A DNA stretch of 64,000 bases from Limonium bicolor (GCA_023374045.1 CM041776.1:123471733-123535732); one strand, 5' to 3'. Shown: positions 1 to 9,063, counted from the stretch's first letter. Program-made: numbers and translations. Notes: generated from the sequence alone by a model not told the origin.

Positions 1-2
1 GT

Positions 3-702
3 GATAATGGTTGCAATTTTGTTCCATCATTGCTCCTACCCTTGTGAACTCAATCTAGAATTGCTCCATAGATTCTGTTAGTCATTGATTTGCTAATACC
101 AAAAAAAGTAGCTATGATGATGGCGTAAATCCCTAATCTGAGCTCAAACATGTTACTTTTATCCAACTGTTCAATATACCAGATTGTTTGCCCCTTTTTT
201 TGGTATTGTCATTATCTTTGAGTTGAATTTGTGTTGAACCGGTACCAGATTGTGTACTATTTGGGTTGTTGAAGCGATAATGGTTGCAATTTTGTTCCAT
301 CATTGCTCCTACCCTTGTGAACTCAATATGGAATTGCTCCATAGATTCTGTTAGTCATTGATTGATGATGGGGCAAATTCCTAATCTGAGCTCAAACATG
401 TTACTTTTATCTAACTGTTCAATATACCAGATTGTGTGCCCCCTTTTTTGGTATTGTCATTATCTTTGAGTTGAATGTGTGTTGTTGCGGTACCAGATTG
501 TGTTCTATTTGGGTTGTTGTAGCGGTAATGGTTGCAATTTTGTTCCGTCATTGCTCTTACCCTTGCGAACTCAATCTGGAATTGCTCCATAGATTCTGTT
601 AGTCATTGATTTGCTAATACCAAAAAAAGTAGCTATGATGATGGGGCAAATCCCTAATCTGAGCTCAAACATGTTACTTTTATCCAACTGTTCAATATAC
701 CA
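3..702. repeat. Tandem repeat, three copies of a ~250-bp unit
   Basis: Copies start at 3, 276 and 524; the first is 273 bp, the second 248 bp (it lacks about 25 bp around the CTAATACC-A-rich stretch), and the third is cut at about 702. Shared landmarks are a TGGTTGCAATTTTGTTCC block and a GGTATTGTCATTATCTTTG block. The second landmark recurs in inverted orientation at about 7690-7720, in the leader of the PB1-like gene. No convincing coding sequence was found; short minus-strand open frames run through the copies but have no recognised domain. Confidence 0.8.
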
Positions 703-780
703 TTGATATATATATTTGATGCCTTTTAAGCAGGTAGCTTTATATTCAATGTCTTCATCCAGCAACAGAAAGAGTTAAAG

Positions 781-1168
781 CCGCTTCATATTTTACAATG
801 TGAAGTGCAAGTGTAACAAGAATGCTCGAGTGTATGTATCTCTTACTTGTGACAATCAGCAAAAATTGTTTTACAGTTGTAATTGTCCTAATGGGATATT
901 CAAGTGGTGGAACGAAATGGAATTCAATTTCCATTTGTTGAGGTTTGATCTGTACGGTGAAGAAGTTACATCTGGTGGATCTAATGGTGATATGTTGGTC
1001 ATACAAGAGCAGATGCCGAAGCTCAGTGATGAAGTAAGAGAGCTGAAACATCTTCTTCAAAAAGACATAGTTGATTCGAAGTCGGAGAAGACCAAGCTTG
1101 TTATATTGTCATATGTAATACTTGTGATGATTGTATTGTTGTACTTGAAGGTAGTGTTATTGGGATAA
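781..1168 (+). pseudogene. GRF-type zinc-finger small membrane protein, 3' end altered by copia insertion
   Basis: The open frame runs from a stop at 776 to TAA at 1166-1168. No in-frame ATG lies ahead of the zinc finger (the frame shows GTG at 800), so the start is probably in an upstream exon; AG at 779-780 could be a splice acceptor. The protein has a degenerate GRF finger: C-x-C, then N-x4-FY-x-C and an F-K-W-W aromatic cluster. A short charged helix follows (about residues 75-95, counting from 800), then a C-terminal hydrophobic segment (LVILSYVILVMIVLLYL) that should span a membrane. GRF fingers in plants are often in short proteins with a coiled coil and tail anchor, commonly inside MULEs. 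The copia element entered the stop codon: T1157 plus AA at 6262-6263 formed the old TAA. The frame now ends LLG-stop using LTR bases. Function unknown. Confidence 0.6.
1153..1157. other. Target-site duplication AGTGT (copia, left)
   Basis: AGTGT at 1153-1157 is repeated exactly at 6257-6261, immediately outside the two LTRs. A 5-bp duplication is the normal footprint of a copia integrase and fixes both element borders. Confidence 0.93.
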
Positions 1169-1402
1169 TAACGTATTCAATAATAAATACAAGGATTTAG
1201 TAGATAGCAAATCTTAACAAACCTTGTATAATCTTTTATTTATTTATCTTTAAATGTTTTACAATTAGTTAGCTAGAATACAGGAGTTAGTTTCCTATAT
1301 ATGTATATCTCTAGTAGCAATTGTATTTTTACCGATTACATCAATGGAGCAATAAAGATTACAACTTTACATCTCTGTTTACAAACACAAACTACTCTAA
1401 CA
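1158..1402 (+). repeat. 5' LTR of copia element
   Basis: It begins TATTGGGATAATAACG and ends CTACTCTAACA. The expected TG start is TA in both LTRs, while the CA end is normal. Matched base for base to 6012-6256 except one position. The 5' border is fixed by the AGTGT duplication and the 3' border by the primer-binding site that follows. Confidence 0.95.
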
Positions 1403-1416
1403 TGGAATCAGAGCAC
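1403..1416 (+). other. Primer-binding site, tRNA-iMet type
   Basis: TGGAATCAGAGCAC directly follows the 5' LTR. It matches the canonical plant initiator-Met primer site TGGTATCAGAGC with one mismatch (A for T at the fourth base). Confidence 0.9.
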
Positions 1417-1457
1417 AATCAAAATAAAAGATTTTCTGGGCATAAGCTTCATCATCA

Positions 1458-2447
1458 ATGGCGGATGACAATGGGAAGAAAGGCGCGGCAAAGGATCCGG
1501 TTTCTTCACCGAGCACCTCAATTGATGTGAACGACCCCATCTACGTACATGCTGCTGAAAATCCAGGTTTGATTCTTGTTCCGAAGTTCACTGGAGTCGG
1601 TTTCCTTGGCTGGAAATTTGATATGACAACAGCTTTAAAATCCAAGAATAAGTATGGTTTTGTTGTTGGAAAAATTAAAAAACCGGATGAGAATGATACC
1701 TTGAGGGTTTCTGCTTGGGAAAGGTCGACTTCCTTTGTTGTTTCATGGCTCAAAAACGCACTTTCTACTGATATACAAGAGTGTGTGCGTTATTGTGATG
1801 ATCCGGTTGAGATTTGGGATTATCTGTGTCGGAGGTATGAGCACAACAACTTGGCTGTGATCCATTCTCTCAAACGTGACCTCGGAGAAATCAAGCAAGG
1901 AGATTCATCAGTAGCAGATTATTATAATAAACTTAAGAGGATCTGGGGAGAATTAGAGCAAGCTAGACCCCCACAGAGATGCTCTTGCGGTGGTTGCACA
2001 TGTGGTGTTAACAAAGCAATAAAAAAGGCATTAGATGAAGATAAATTAATGCATTTTTTGATGGGGTTAACTCGTGACTACCTTTCTATCCGCGGTAATA
2101 TTTTGGCAATGAAGGAACCACCAGAATTGGAGAAGGCATTTGCGCTGATTATACAGGAGGAAGAGCAGAGAGGTGGTAAACTGGTAAAAGAGGACTCAAT
2201 GTCCTTCTACAGTCAGAGAACCTCAGCCGTGGATAGCACCAAAAATCTCAACAACAGGGTTGAAACAGATCGCAGGAAAGTTCAATGTGGCAACTGTAAA
2301 AAGCTAGGTCATAGCACTGAGAACTGCTATCAAAAGCAGAAGTGCACCCATTGTAAAAAGGTTGGTCACACAGAGAACGATTGTTTTTCCTCCACGGGCG
2401 AGATAATGTTCTCGCAAGAAGGAAGAAGGGATATGCCAGTATTGTGA
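1458..2447 (+). CDS. gag: Copia Gag (capsid-nucleocapsid), frame broken near its end
   Basis: The ATG at 1458 is the first in a good context after the primer site. The N-terminal part carries the copia gag signature ENPGLILVPKFTG...GWKFDMTTALKSKNK (residues about 32-65), followed by the helical UBN2-type capsid region (to about residue 240). A Cys-rich insert RCSCGGCTCG (about residue 175) is characteristic of plant copia gag. Two CCHC zinc knuckles, CGNCKKLGHSTENC and CTHCKKVGHTENDC (about residues 277-310), would bind the RNA genome. Just after the second knuckle the frame changes within a T-run near 2385, and the last 20 or so residues are off-frame. In an intact copia element gag continues into protease in one polyprotein. 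Confidence 0.92.
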   Translation: MADDNGKKGAAKDPVSSPSTSIDVNDPIYVHAAENPGLILVPKFTGVGFLGWKFDMTTALKSKNKYGFVVGKIKKPDENDTLRVSAWERSTSFVVSWLKNALSTDIQECVRYCDDPVEIWDYLCRRYEHNNLAVIHSLKRDLGEIKQGDSSVADYYNKLKRIWGELEQARPPQRCSCGGCTCGVNKAIKKALDEDKLMHFLMGLTRDYLSIRGNILAMKEPPELEKAFALIIQEEEQRGGKLVKEDSMSFYSQRTSAVDSTKNLNNRVETDRRKVQCGNCKKLGHSTENCYQKQKCTHCKKVGHTENDCFSSTGEIMFSQEGRRDMPVL

Positions 2448-3172
2448 AAACAGAAGAACAGATTGGGTCTGAAAACAGTAACGAAGCAGAATCGCACACA
2501 GATAGCGGTCTCACGCCCAAACAGATGCAACAAATTGCAGAGATGATACGCAGTGCTAGCATAGGAACCAAATCCGAAGAACCATCCCATTGTAATTTCT
2601 CAGGTAATGGTTCTTATTGTGCTAAACTGTGTTTTTTCAGCTCACAAAACTCTTTTGAAGGACAGTGGATCGTGGATTCGGGAGCCACAGATCATATGTC
2701 AGGTAATGAAGCAAGTTTCGAAAATTGGAGACGCCTGAAAGATGAGAAAACCGTAATCTTACCTGACGGTCGACCGCAGCTAGTTCAGTACGTCGGCGAT
2801 GTGAGATTAGGGAAACGATTCAGGCTGCGCAGCGTTCTCTATGTTCCCGATTTTAGGTTTAATTTGGTGTCGGTGCAGAAGTTAGCTCGCGAGCTCCATT
2901 GTTCCCTTGTTTTTGACGGAGAAAATGTGTTTCTACAGGTCCCTATTACAGGTCGGAGTGACCAAATCGGGCGCGGCTTGCATGGACTGTACGTGTTGGA
3001 TCCCTTGCAGGCTGAAGTCCACCTCGGGTATTTGCAGAATGAGGGAGTGTTGGGCCAGCGACATTTGGATCAGGCGAGGCCTGGCCGGCGTCATTTGGAC
3101 CAGGTACATATGGGCAGACTACCTTGGGCCTGGGCCAGCGTGTTTCTGGCGATTTTTTCAATAAAAGCCTGA
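2381..3172 (+). CDS. Copia protease and linker segment (frame-shifted part of polyprotein)
   Basis: Continues the gag polyprotein in another frame; it opens with TTG and has no ATG of its own, so it is not a separate gene. The aspartic protease active site is WIVDSGATDHMSG (about residues 95-107), followed by a normal protease fold end (FNLVSVQKLARE). A Gln/Arg-rich tandem segment with repeated RHLDQ follows (about 3035-3110) and is unusual for copia. The frame is lost again near 3150, where the integrase frame takes over. A single-base indel at each break would explain both changes. Confidence 0.88.
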   Translation: MFFLHGRDNVLARRKKGYASIVKTEEQIGSENSNEAESHTDSGLTPKQMQQIAEMIRSASIGTKSEEPSHCNFSGNGSYCAKLCFFSSQNSFEGQWIVDSGATDHMSGNEASFENWRRLKDEKTVILPDGRPQLVQYVGDVRLGKRFRLRSVLYVPDFRFNLVSVQKLARELHCSLVFDGENVFLQVPITGRSDQIGRGLHGLYVLDPLQAEVHLGYLQNEGVLGQRHLDQARPGRRHLDQVHMGRLPWAWASVFLAIFSIKA

Positions 3173-6054
3173 CGTCTGTTTCTACTTCTAAAGCAGTTGA
3201 TTTACATGTTGCACTTGGGCATGTACCGTTTAAAAAACTCGTTTCCATGCATTTAATAAAGGCTTCTGAAATTCCGAATGATTTTGTTTGTGATGTCTGC
3301 TACAAAAGTAGAGCTCAACGGTTGCCTTTTACTAGTTCGTTCATCAAAACTAAAAAGGCGTTTGAGATGATTCATGTTGATATTTGGGGACCGTTCAAGG
3401 AGGATACTTATAATGGCTATAAGTACTTCGTTTGTTTTGTTGATGACTTCTCTCGGACCACCTGGGTTCAACTCATAAAACAGAAAAGTGCAGGATGGGA
3501 CGTCCTTGTACATTTCATTAAGATGATTGAGCGACAGTTTGAAACACACATTAAAGTCGTTCGTACTGATAATGCCAAGGAACTCGGTAGTTCTCATGAT
3601 GGTCAGCAGTTTTTTTCCAAAGCAGGTATAATTCATCAGACTACTTGTGCTTATACGCCGCAACAAAACGCAGTGGTAGAACGCAAGCACAAGTATTTAC
3701 TTGAGACAGCACGAGCGTTATATTTTCAGTCTAACGTTCCTATTCTTTATTGGGGTGAATGTATTCTTCATGCGGCATATTTGATTAACCGACTTCCCAC
3801 CAAGGCTTTGCAGGGTAGAACACCGTTTGAAACTTTGTATGGTCATTCTATGGCATATGCTGATATTCAACCATTCGGGTGCCTGTGCTATAAGACCATT
3901 GTGAACGGGCTTGGAGGGAAGTTTAGTCCACGGGGCGAATCATGTGTTTATCTTGGTGAAGATCCTAGGAGAAAAGGGCATAAAGTTTTGTGTCTTCGTA
4001 CCCGTACGGTGGAGGTTTGCAGAGATGTCAAATTTCACAGACATGTTTTCCCGTTTACAGCGGACTCAGAGAGTAGTGCTGTTGACTTGTCTACGTCTCC
4101 AGTTCACGTACATTCACCATCAGTTGATGTTCCTCCTGTCATGTTTGATGAAGATACGCGAGCGGCACCATCACAATCCGAATCGGTCGTTGAGCCTCCC
4201 TTGGTCGAGCATGATGCACCAATCCGACGCTCTAGCAGAGAAAGTCACAGACCACGTTACCTTGACGACTACGCTTGTACTACTACGTTTCAGGAGGTGC
4301 TGGATGAGCGGGTCTATAAGGGTGACCATGCACGTGACGGTTTGCTTGTTGGTTGTGATAGTCTTACTAATCTCACGCCCACCCGTGTTTGCACAGCCTT
4401 TTTGACCTGTGATACGGCTGTTCCCATGGCTGATATGACTGAGCCCACAAGCTATCACGAGGCTGCTCAGCATGAGCATTGGAATAAAGCCATGAGTGAG
4501 GAGTTGCAAGCCCTTAAACAGAATGACACGTGGGATGTTGTTACTTTACCAAAGGGTAAGAAGGTTATTGGTTGCAAGTGGGTGTACAAAGTTAAGCTCA
4601 AGTCGGATGGTACGTTGGAAAGGTATAAAGCGAGGTTAGTGGCGAAAGGCTTTACACAGCGCCACGGGCTGGATTACAATGAGACCTTTTCACCGGTTGT
4701 TAAATTGACTACAATTCGTGCTCTTATTGTCGTCGCTCTTAACAAAGGATGGATCATAAACCAGCTTGATGTGAATAATGCGTTTCTCCACGGTGATCTT
4801 GATGAGGAGGTGTATATGAGAATACCACACGGTCTTGATGTGGATGGGCGAAATAAAGCCTGTTTGCTCAAAAAATCTTTGTATGGTCTCAAGCAGGCCT
4901 CTCGCCAGTGGTTTTCCAAACTAGCCACCTTCTTGCGCCGTCTCCGTTTTTCACAGTCGAAGAATGACTATTCTTTGTTTTATCGAGACTCTGACAATGG
5001 TCGGCTTTTCCTGGCTGTTTATGTGGACGATATATTGGTGGTAGGTGGCAACCAAGGTGAGATCGATGATATTAAGAAAGCTTTGGATGTGAATTTCCGG
5101 ATTCAAGACTTGGGTACCCTGCATTATTTCTTAGGGATCGAGTTCGTTCGCACGGAACATGGGTATATTTTGTCTCAACGGAAATTTTGCATCGATCTTT
5201 TGACAGAATATGAATGTGGCTCTCGCAAGGCTACACAAGGTCCTATGGTCGTTGGTAAACATATGTTAGCAGACGACGGTTCATCTTTGCATGACCCTAC
5301 TGTTTATCGACGTCTTGTTGGCAAACTCAACTATTTGTCCAACACAAGACCTGATATCAGTTTCACAGTTCAGTATCTAAGTCAGTTCATGCAGAATCCT
5401 ACTGAGACACACATGGAAGCGGCTCTACATGCTTTGTGCTATGTCAAAGGAACGATGAATTATGGTATTGTCCTCCAAGCGGGTCCTTCTTCTTTGGATT
5501 TATTGGCATACTGTGATTCAGATTGGGCAGCTTGTCCTAATACCAGACGGTCAGTTTCTGGATATTACATCTTTTTAGGAGACAGTCCTATCTCTTGGAA
5601 GACTAAGAAGCAAGCTTCTGTATCCCTTTCTAGTGCAGAGGCAGAATATCGGTCTTTACGTCGTGTTACTGCAGAGTTGACCTGGTTGACACGCCTTCTG
5701 AGTGAACTCGGCGTGGAACACATCGCACCTATACCCGTCAAGTGTGATAATCAGTCTGCTATTTATATAGCAAGAAACCCTGTGTTTCATGAGAGAACGA
5801 AGCACATTGAGATCGATTGTCACTTTGTACGGGAAAAGGTTCAACAAGGTCTTGTTGATGTCGTCTATACTCATACTTCTTCACAGTTAGCGGATATGAT
5901 GACTAAGGCACTACCGGGCACACGGTACAAGGAGCAGATCCGACGTATGGGCATGCATGAGAGTATCCCTCCAAGCCTTGGTAATTTTGCTTACCTGCGG
6001 CTTGCGGGGGGTATTGGGATAATAACGTATTCAATAATAAATACAAGGATTTAG
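3124..6054 (+). CDS. pol: Copia integrase, reverse transcriptase and RNase H
   Basis: The open frame begins without ATG as continuation of the polyprotein. Order, counted from 3124: GAG-pre-integrase His/Cys finger (about 28-60, FVCDVCYKS); integrase core with D86 (HVDIWGPF), D149 (VRTDNAKE) and E186 (AVVERKH); reverse transcriptase from about residue 450 (WVYKVKLKSDG, YKARLVAKGF, QLDVNNAFLHG) with the catalytic YVDD at about 633; RNase H from about 800 (YCDSDWAAC, SSAEAEYRSL, CDNQSAIYIA). All catalytic residues I looked for are present. The frame has no stop before the 3' LTR and runs 43 bases into it, ending at 6054. Confidence 0.96.
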   Translation: MGLGQRVSGDFFNKSLTSVSTSKAVDLHVALGHVPFKKLVSMHLIKASEIPNDFVCDVCYKSRAQRLPFTSSFIKTKKAFEMIHVDIWGPFKEDTYNGYKYFVCFVDDFSRTTWVQLIKQKSAGWDVLVHFIKMIERQFETHIKVVRTDNAKELGSSHDGQQFFSKAGIIHQTTCAYTPQQNAVVERKHKYLLETARALYFQSNVPILYWGECILHAAYLINRLPTKALQGRTPFETLYGHSMAYADIQPFGCLCYKTIVNGLGGKFSPRGESCVYLGEDPRRKGHKVLCLRTRTVEVCRDVKFHRHVFPFTADSESSAVDLSTSPVHVHSPSVDVPPVMFDEDTRAAPSQSESVVEPPLVEHDAPIRRSSRESHRPRYLDDYACTTTFQEVLDERVYKGDHARDGLLVGCDSLTNLTPTRVCTAFLTCDTAVPMADMTEPTSYHEAAQHEHWNKAMSEELQALKQNDTWDVVTLPKGKKVIGCKWVYKVKLKSDGTLERYKARLVAKGFTQRHGLDYNETFSPVVKLTTIRALIVVALNKGWIINQLDVNNAFLHGDLDEEVYMRIPHGLDVDGRNKACLLKKSLYGLKQASRQWFSKLATFLRRLRFSQSKNDYSLFYRDSDNGRLFLAVYVDDILVVGGNQGEIDDIKKALDVNFRIQDLGTLHYFLGIEFVRTEHGYILSQRKFCIDLLTEYECGSRKATQGPMVVGKHMLADDGSSLHDPTVYRRLVGKLNYLSNTRPDISFTVQYLSQFMQNPTETHMEAALHALCYVKGTMNYGIVLQAGPSSLDLLAYCDSDWAACPNTRRSVSGYYIFLGDSPISWKTKKQASVSLSSAEAEYRSLRRVTAELTWLTRLLSELGVEHIAPIPVKCDNQSAIYIARNPVFHERTKHIEIDCHFVREKVQQGLVDVVYTHTSSQLADMMTKALPGTRYKEQIRRMGMHESIPPSLGNFAYLRLAGGIGIITYSIINTRI
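6003..6011 (+). other. Polypurine tract of copia element
   Basis: A GCGGGGGG stretch abuts the 3' LTR start at 6012, the expected place for plus-strand priming. It lies inside the open pol frame. Confidence 0.8.
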
Positions 6055-6256
6055 TAGATAGCAAATCTTAACAAACCTTGTATAATCTTTTATTTATTTA
6101 TCTTTAAATGTTTTACAATTAGTTAGCTAGAATACAGGAGTTAGTTTCCTATATATGTATATCTCTAGTAGCAATTGTATTTTTACCGATTACATCAATG
6201 GAGCAATAAAGATTTCAACTTTACATCTCTGTTTACAAACACAAACTACTCTAACA
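6012..6256 (+). repeat. 3' LTR of copia element
   Basis: 245 bp, one substitution from 1158-1402, same TA start and CA end. Followed at 6257-6261 by the duplicated target AGTGT. Confidence 0.95.
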
Positions 6257-6261
6257 AGTGT

Positions 6262-7056
6262 AATTCGGATGATGGTTGTACTGATTAGTTTGTGTTTGAT
6301 AATACTTTAGCCACCTAGTTTATGGTGTTGAGTCGATGTAAGCTATATGCTTGGATATTGTATTGCCGCACTTCAATATTTATCAGTATAACTCTTCTTT
6401 ATTCAAAATTTCAATGCTTCAGTATAACTCTTGTTATAGATCAGTATACATAATTCACACATAACAGGTCATAGTACATGCAACAAAATCTGAGGCAAAT
6501 AGTTCTTAACATTGCAAATTTATGACTAGAATCTGCATTTAAATCTGAAGCAATCAAAAAAAAAAATGTAGTGCAACTACAATTTTCAAGCAACAAAAAT
6601 CTGTAGTTAATGCCACAAGTTTCAAGCAACACAAATCTGTATAGCAACCACAGTTTTCAAGCAATCAAGCTACTTAAATATGTAAACAATTAAAATCTGT
6701 ATAACAACACCAATCTGTAGTTACTGACACATGTTTCAAGCAATAGATATCTGTAAAGCAATGGAAATCTGATATAGCATTGAAGCAACAAAAAGACATA
6801 GTTAATGCAGATTTATAGTGTGAAGCAAGCAACAGAAATCTGGGTAGCAATTACAGTTTGTACCATACTCCCAACCCATAACACAAGCAAAAAAAACTTT
6901 CAACCCAAGTCACAATACAACCACTTGGATGTCCTCTGGATGACGCAGAGCATCAAAATACAAGATAAGTCATCAATTTTCTAGTTCATTCACTAGTATA
7001 ATCTAGTCAATCTAAATACACCTAAACATTTTTGTCTTCAAAAAGCACCCAGCTCC
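6262..7056. other. Former 3' flank of GRF gene; A-rich degenerate repeats
   Basis: Bases 6262-6263 (AA) complete the pre-insertion stop codon of the GRF gene, so what follows was its 3' untranslated region. From about 6430 to 6880 there are loosely repeated phrases built around AATCTGTA and TTTCAAGCAA with a spacing of roughly 60 bp. No coding signal was seen. Confidence 0.5.
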
Positions 7057-7619
7057 TCAAATACCTGAAACAGAATAACAATTGGTCAATTTATGCTACA
7101 AATGACAATTAAGCAGATTTTAAAACCAACAAAACATAGACACTACCTTGCGATATGGTCTTTTGTTTCCTTCTTCGATTTGGCCTGGAAGAAGAGCCAG
7201 CTTCATTACCTTTTCTCTTCCTAGCTGGTGGGATAGCTCTTGTCACACCATTCCCATCACCACCTTCCTCGGCAAGTAAAAGACTCGTACCTTCACCTTG
7301 CCCTCTATGTCCTTTGTAAGTCGACAATAGCTCAGTGTCCCGTTGACCCCTCTTCCACTAAAATCTCAATGAGCTCTTTCCCTTCAAACAAAGATAACAT
7401 TGTCATCAGTTGCCTGTCCCACCCAATTTCAATTTTTTTCTTGCTTTTAAGGTGCTTGTAGAAGAAAAAAGGACATCTTGGTTCTGGTAATCCTGCGGTA
7501 TTCTTAATCACGTTTAGACAATCATTAACCAGTTCTATCATTGAGTATCGGTCTGGATCAAATGGCGCATGAACTTTGTGCCATCTACTCTTGTATAAAA
7601 CTTCAATACATTGTTCCAT
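7057..7619 (-). pseudogene. PB1-like domain protein with nuclear-targeting tail (one frameshift)
   Basis: The ATG at 7619 (minus) opens a frame whose pattern (DPDRYSMIELV...GLPEPRCPFFFYKH...IEIGWDRQLMTML...ELIEILVEE) fits the PB1-like N-terminal domain found in plant MULE-associated proteins. The frame stops at 7332. A second frame, shifted by one, runs from about 7345 to 7147 and encodes a Gly/Ser-rich tail with a bipartite basic cluster (ARKRKG...RPNRRRKQK), a likely nuclear signal. A G-run at the overlap is the probable indel site. CAAG|GTAGTG at 7147/7146 and CAG| at 7065 look like an intron's ends, after which a stop follows within a few codons. It points toward the GRF gene. Domain call is from pattern only; function unknown. 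Confidence 0.5.
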
Positions 7620-7866
7620 TTCTGCTAAAACAGTTTTCAACAAAAAAACAAACCAGTGGATTCAGTTCACACAATCCGCTTCAACACAAATTCAACTCAA
7701 AGATAATGACAATACCAAAAAAAAGGGAGCACACAATCAGGAACCACTTCAACACAATAAACCACCAGCTACCCTGTCATTGAATCGCCCAGTCGATTCA
7801 AAGAACATCAGATGACTAACAGATACACTCACAATGGTTGGATTTGAGTTCATTCGAACCACACAG

Positions 7867-8095
7867 ATACCACGAGCAACATCAATGAGTGGCTAATCGA
7901 TTCCAGGCAACAAGATAACAACATGCAAATAGAAAATAACACAGTGTCAAACCACACAGTCAACAAGATAACAATAGGCAAACAGTAAATAACAAAATAA
8001 GCCACCAGATACCACGAGCAACATCAATGAGTGGCTAATCCAATCCAGGCAACAAGATAACAACAGGCAAACAGAAAATAACACAGTCAAGCATT
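7867..8095. repeat. Direct duplication, period 142 bp, in the subterminal MULE region
   Basis: ATACCACGAGCAACATCAAT starts at 7867 and again at 8009, and the similarity continues through AGGCAACAAGATAACAAC and ACAGAAAATAACACAG. Subterminal repeats of this kind are common near MULE ends. The rest of 7620-8350 shows no supportable gene; a minus-strand frame at 8363-8127 has no recognised domain. Confidence 0.75.
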
Positions 8096-8349
8096 CACAG
8101 ATGGCTCGAACGATGGAGTTCGACAGTTAGAGCAGAGAAGTAGACAAATAAATGGTGCCAGATGGGTCGACCAAAGAAGCGTACCAGAGACTCCCTAATG
8201 GAGTCCGGGCAAGGAGAAATCGAATCAAGGTAGTGGAGTCGGATTCCTCGAAGAGGAAGAAGGGGGAAGAAAGAGGAACCCTAGCAGTGCAACCGACTGC
8301 AACCCGATGAATGCAAATATGTTGGCTGAGTAATTCAGTTTCTGGAAGT

Positions 8350-8556
8350 GATGTGGATGCCACATCATAAGTGCCATGTTAGCTTACCTTTAAGCCATTT
8401 AAAATGCGACATGTGGCAGTAACAAACGGAACTCATAGAAAGGATGACTGATATAAACGGTAGAAAGTACATGGGTGGGGAATTTAATTTTGCAAACTAC
8501 GTGGGTGGTTTTGGTAAATACGTGAAACCTGATGGGTGGGGAATGTAATTTTCTCT
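8350..8556. repeat. MULE-type terminal inverted repeat (right end)
   Basis: Read inward on minus, the block opens with GAGAAAATTACATTCCCCAC at about 8555 and repeats the phrase as AAATTAAATTCCCCACCCAT about 50 bp further in, with CACCCACGTAGTTTGC between. Long MULE termini in plants commonly show this repeated pattern. The partner end is outside the window. Confidence 0.55.
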
Positions 8557-8689
8557 AAAAATAATAATAATCAAAAATCAGAAATCAATACAAAAATCTC
8601 TTTCAAAGTTTGCCCTTAGAATTCCAAATAAAAGAGAATAACAACTAAATTCAAAGGCACAATTATAAGGTCCAATTCAAAAGCCCAAT

Positions 8690-9055
8690 TTCAAGGCCCA
8701 AGTTGGCCCACTTTCTAAAGCCCAGCTTGGCTAGTTTTCAAGCCCACTTCGGCCCAAACCCAATTCGGCCCATACCCACTTCGGCCCAAGCCTACTTCGG
8801 GCCATACCTACTTTGGCCCAAGCCCAATTCAGGCCCAAACCCACTTTGCCCATACCCACTTCGGTTCAAGCCTAGTTTGACCAAAACCCACTTCGGCCCA
8901 AGTCCAACTTGGACCAGAAACTTTGACTTGACCCCATGTTTTGACCCGAAACTTTGACCAAACCTATGCTTGACCCGAAACTTTGACCAAGCCCAAGTTT
9001 GACTAGAAACCTTGACTTGACCCCATGTTTGACCCATCTCGGTCTTTCTTCTACC
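8690..9055 (+). repeat. Degenerate GGCCCA / CTTTGACC minisatellite-like block
   Basis: About 15-20 loose units of a phrase such as CCCACTTCGGCCCAAG run from about 8690 to 8915. They give way to units of the form GACCCGAAACTTTGACC (about 8915-9040). The array ends just before a TATA-like box. It could be the U3 region of an old or solo LTR, but no LTR borders were identified. Confidence 0.65.
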
Positions 9056-9063
9056 TATAAAAC
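9055..9063 (+). promoter_or_regulatory. TATA-like box downstream of the repeat block
   Basis: CCTATAAAACCC follows the minisatellite block and is followed by CA-rich sequence suited to a transcription start. No gene begins within the next kilobase, so this would fit a retrotransposon promoter better than a host gene. Confidence 0.35.

Larger units (their letters stand above)
1158..6256 (+). mobile_element. Ty1/copia LTR retrotransposon, nearly complete, 5,099 bp
   Basis: Two 245-bp LTRs with a single difference (A versus T in the AATAAAGATT context) flank a primer-binding site, gag, protease, integrase, reverse transcriptase and RNase H in copia order (integrase before RT), then a purine tract. 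The 5-bp TSD is perfect. One substitution in 245 bp means a recent insertion, probably within a few hundred thousand years at usual plant rates. Two frame breaks divide the polyprotein (near 2385 and near 3150), so the copy is either newly disabled or carries residual sequencing indels. I do not assign a copia lineage. Confidence 0.95.
1..8556. mobile_element. MULE-like DNA transposon, right part (left end outside window)
   Basis: The right boundary is set by a terminal block (about 8350-8556) that reads inward on the minus strand as GAGAAAATTACATTCCCCAC followed by degenerate repeats of the same C-rich phrase, a typical look for long MULE terminal inverted repeats. Inside are a GRF-type zinc-finger gene on plus and a PB1-like gene on minus, both families often found as MULE cargo in plants. 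The left terminus and the target duplication are outside the window, so the element call is an inference from one end plus content. A copia retrotransposon (1158-6256) is inserted in it. Confidence 0.5.

Noticed and set aside
755..1060. Minus-strand frame opposite the GRF gene
   Set aside because: Shadow of the plus-strand gene, which has a recognisable zinc finger and membrane segment.
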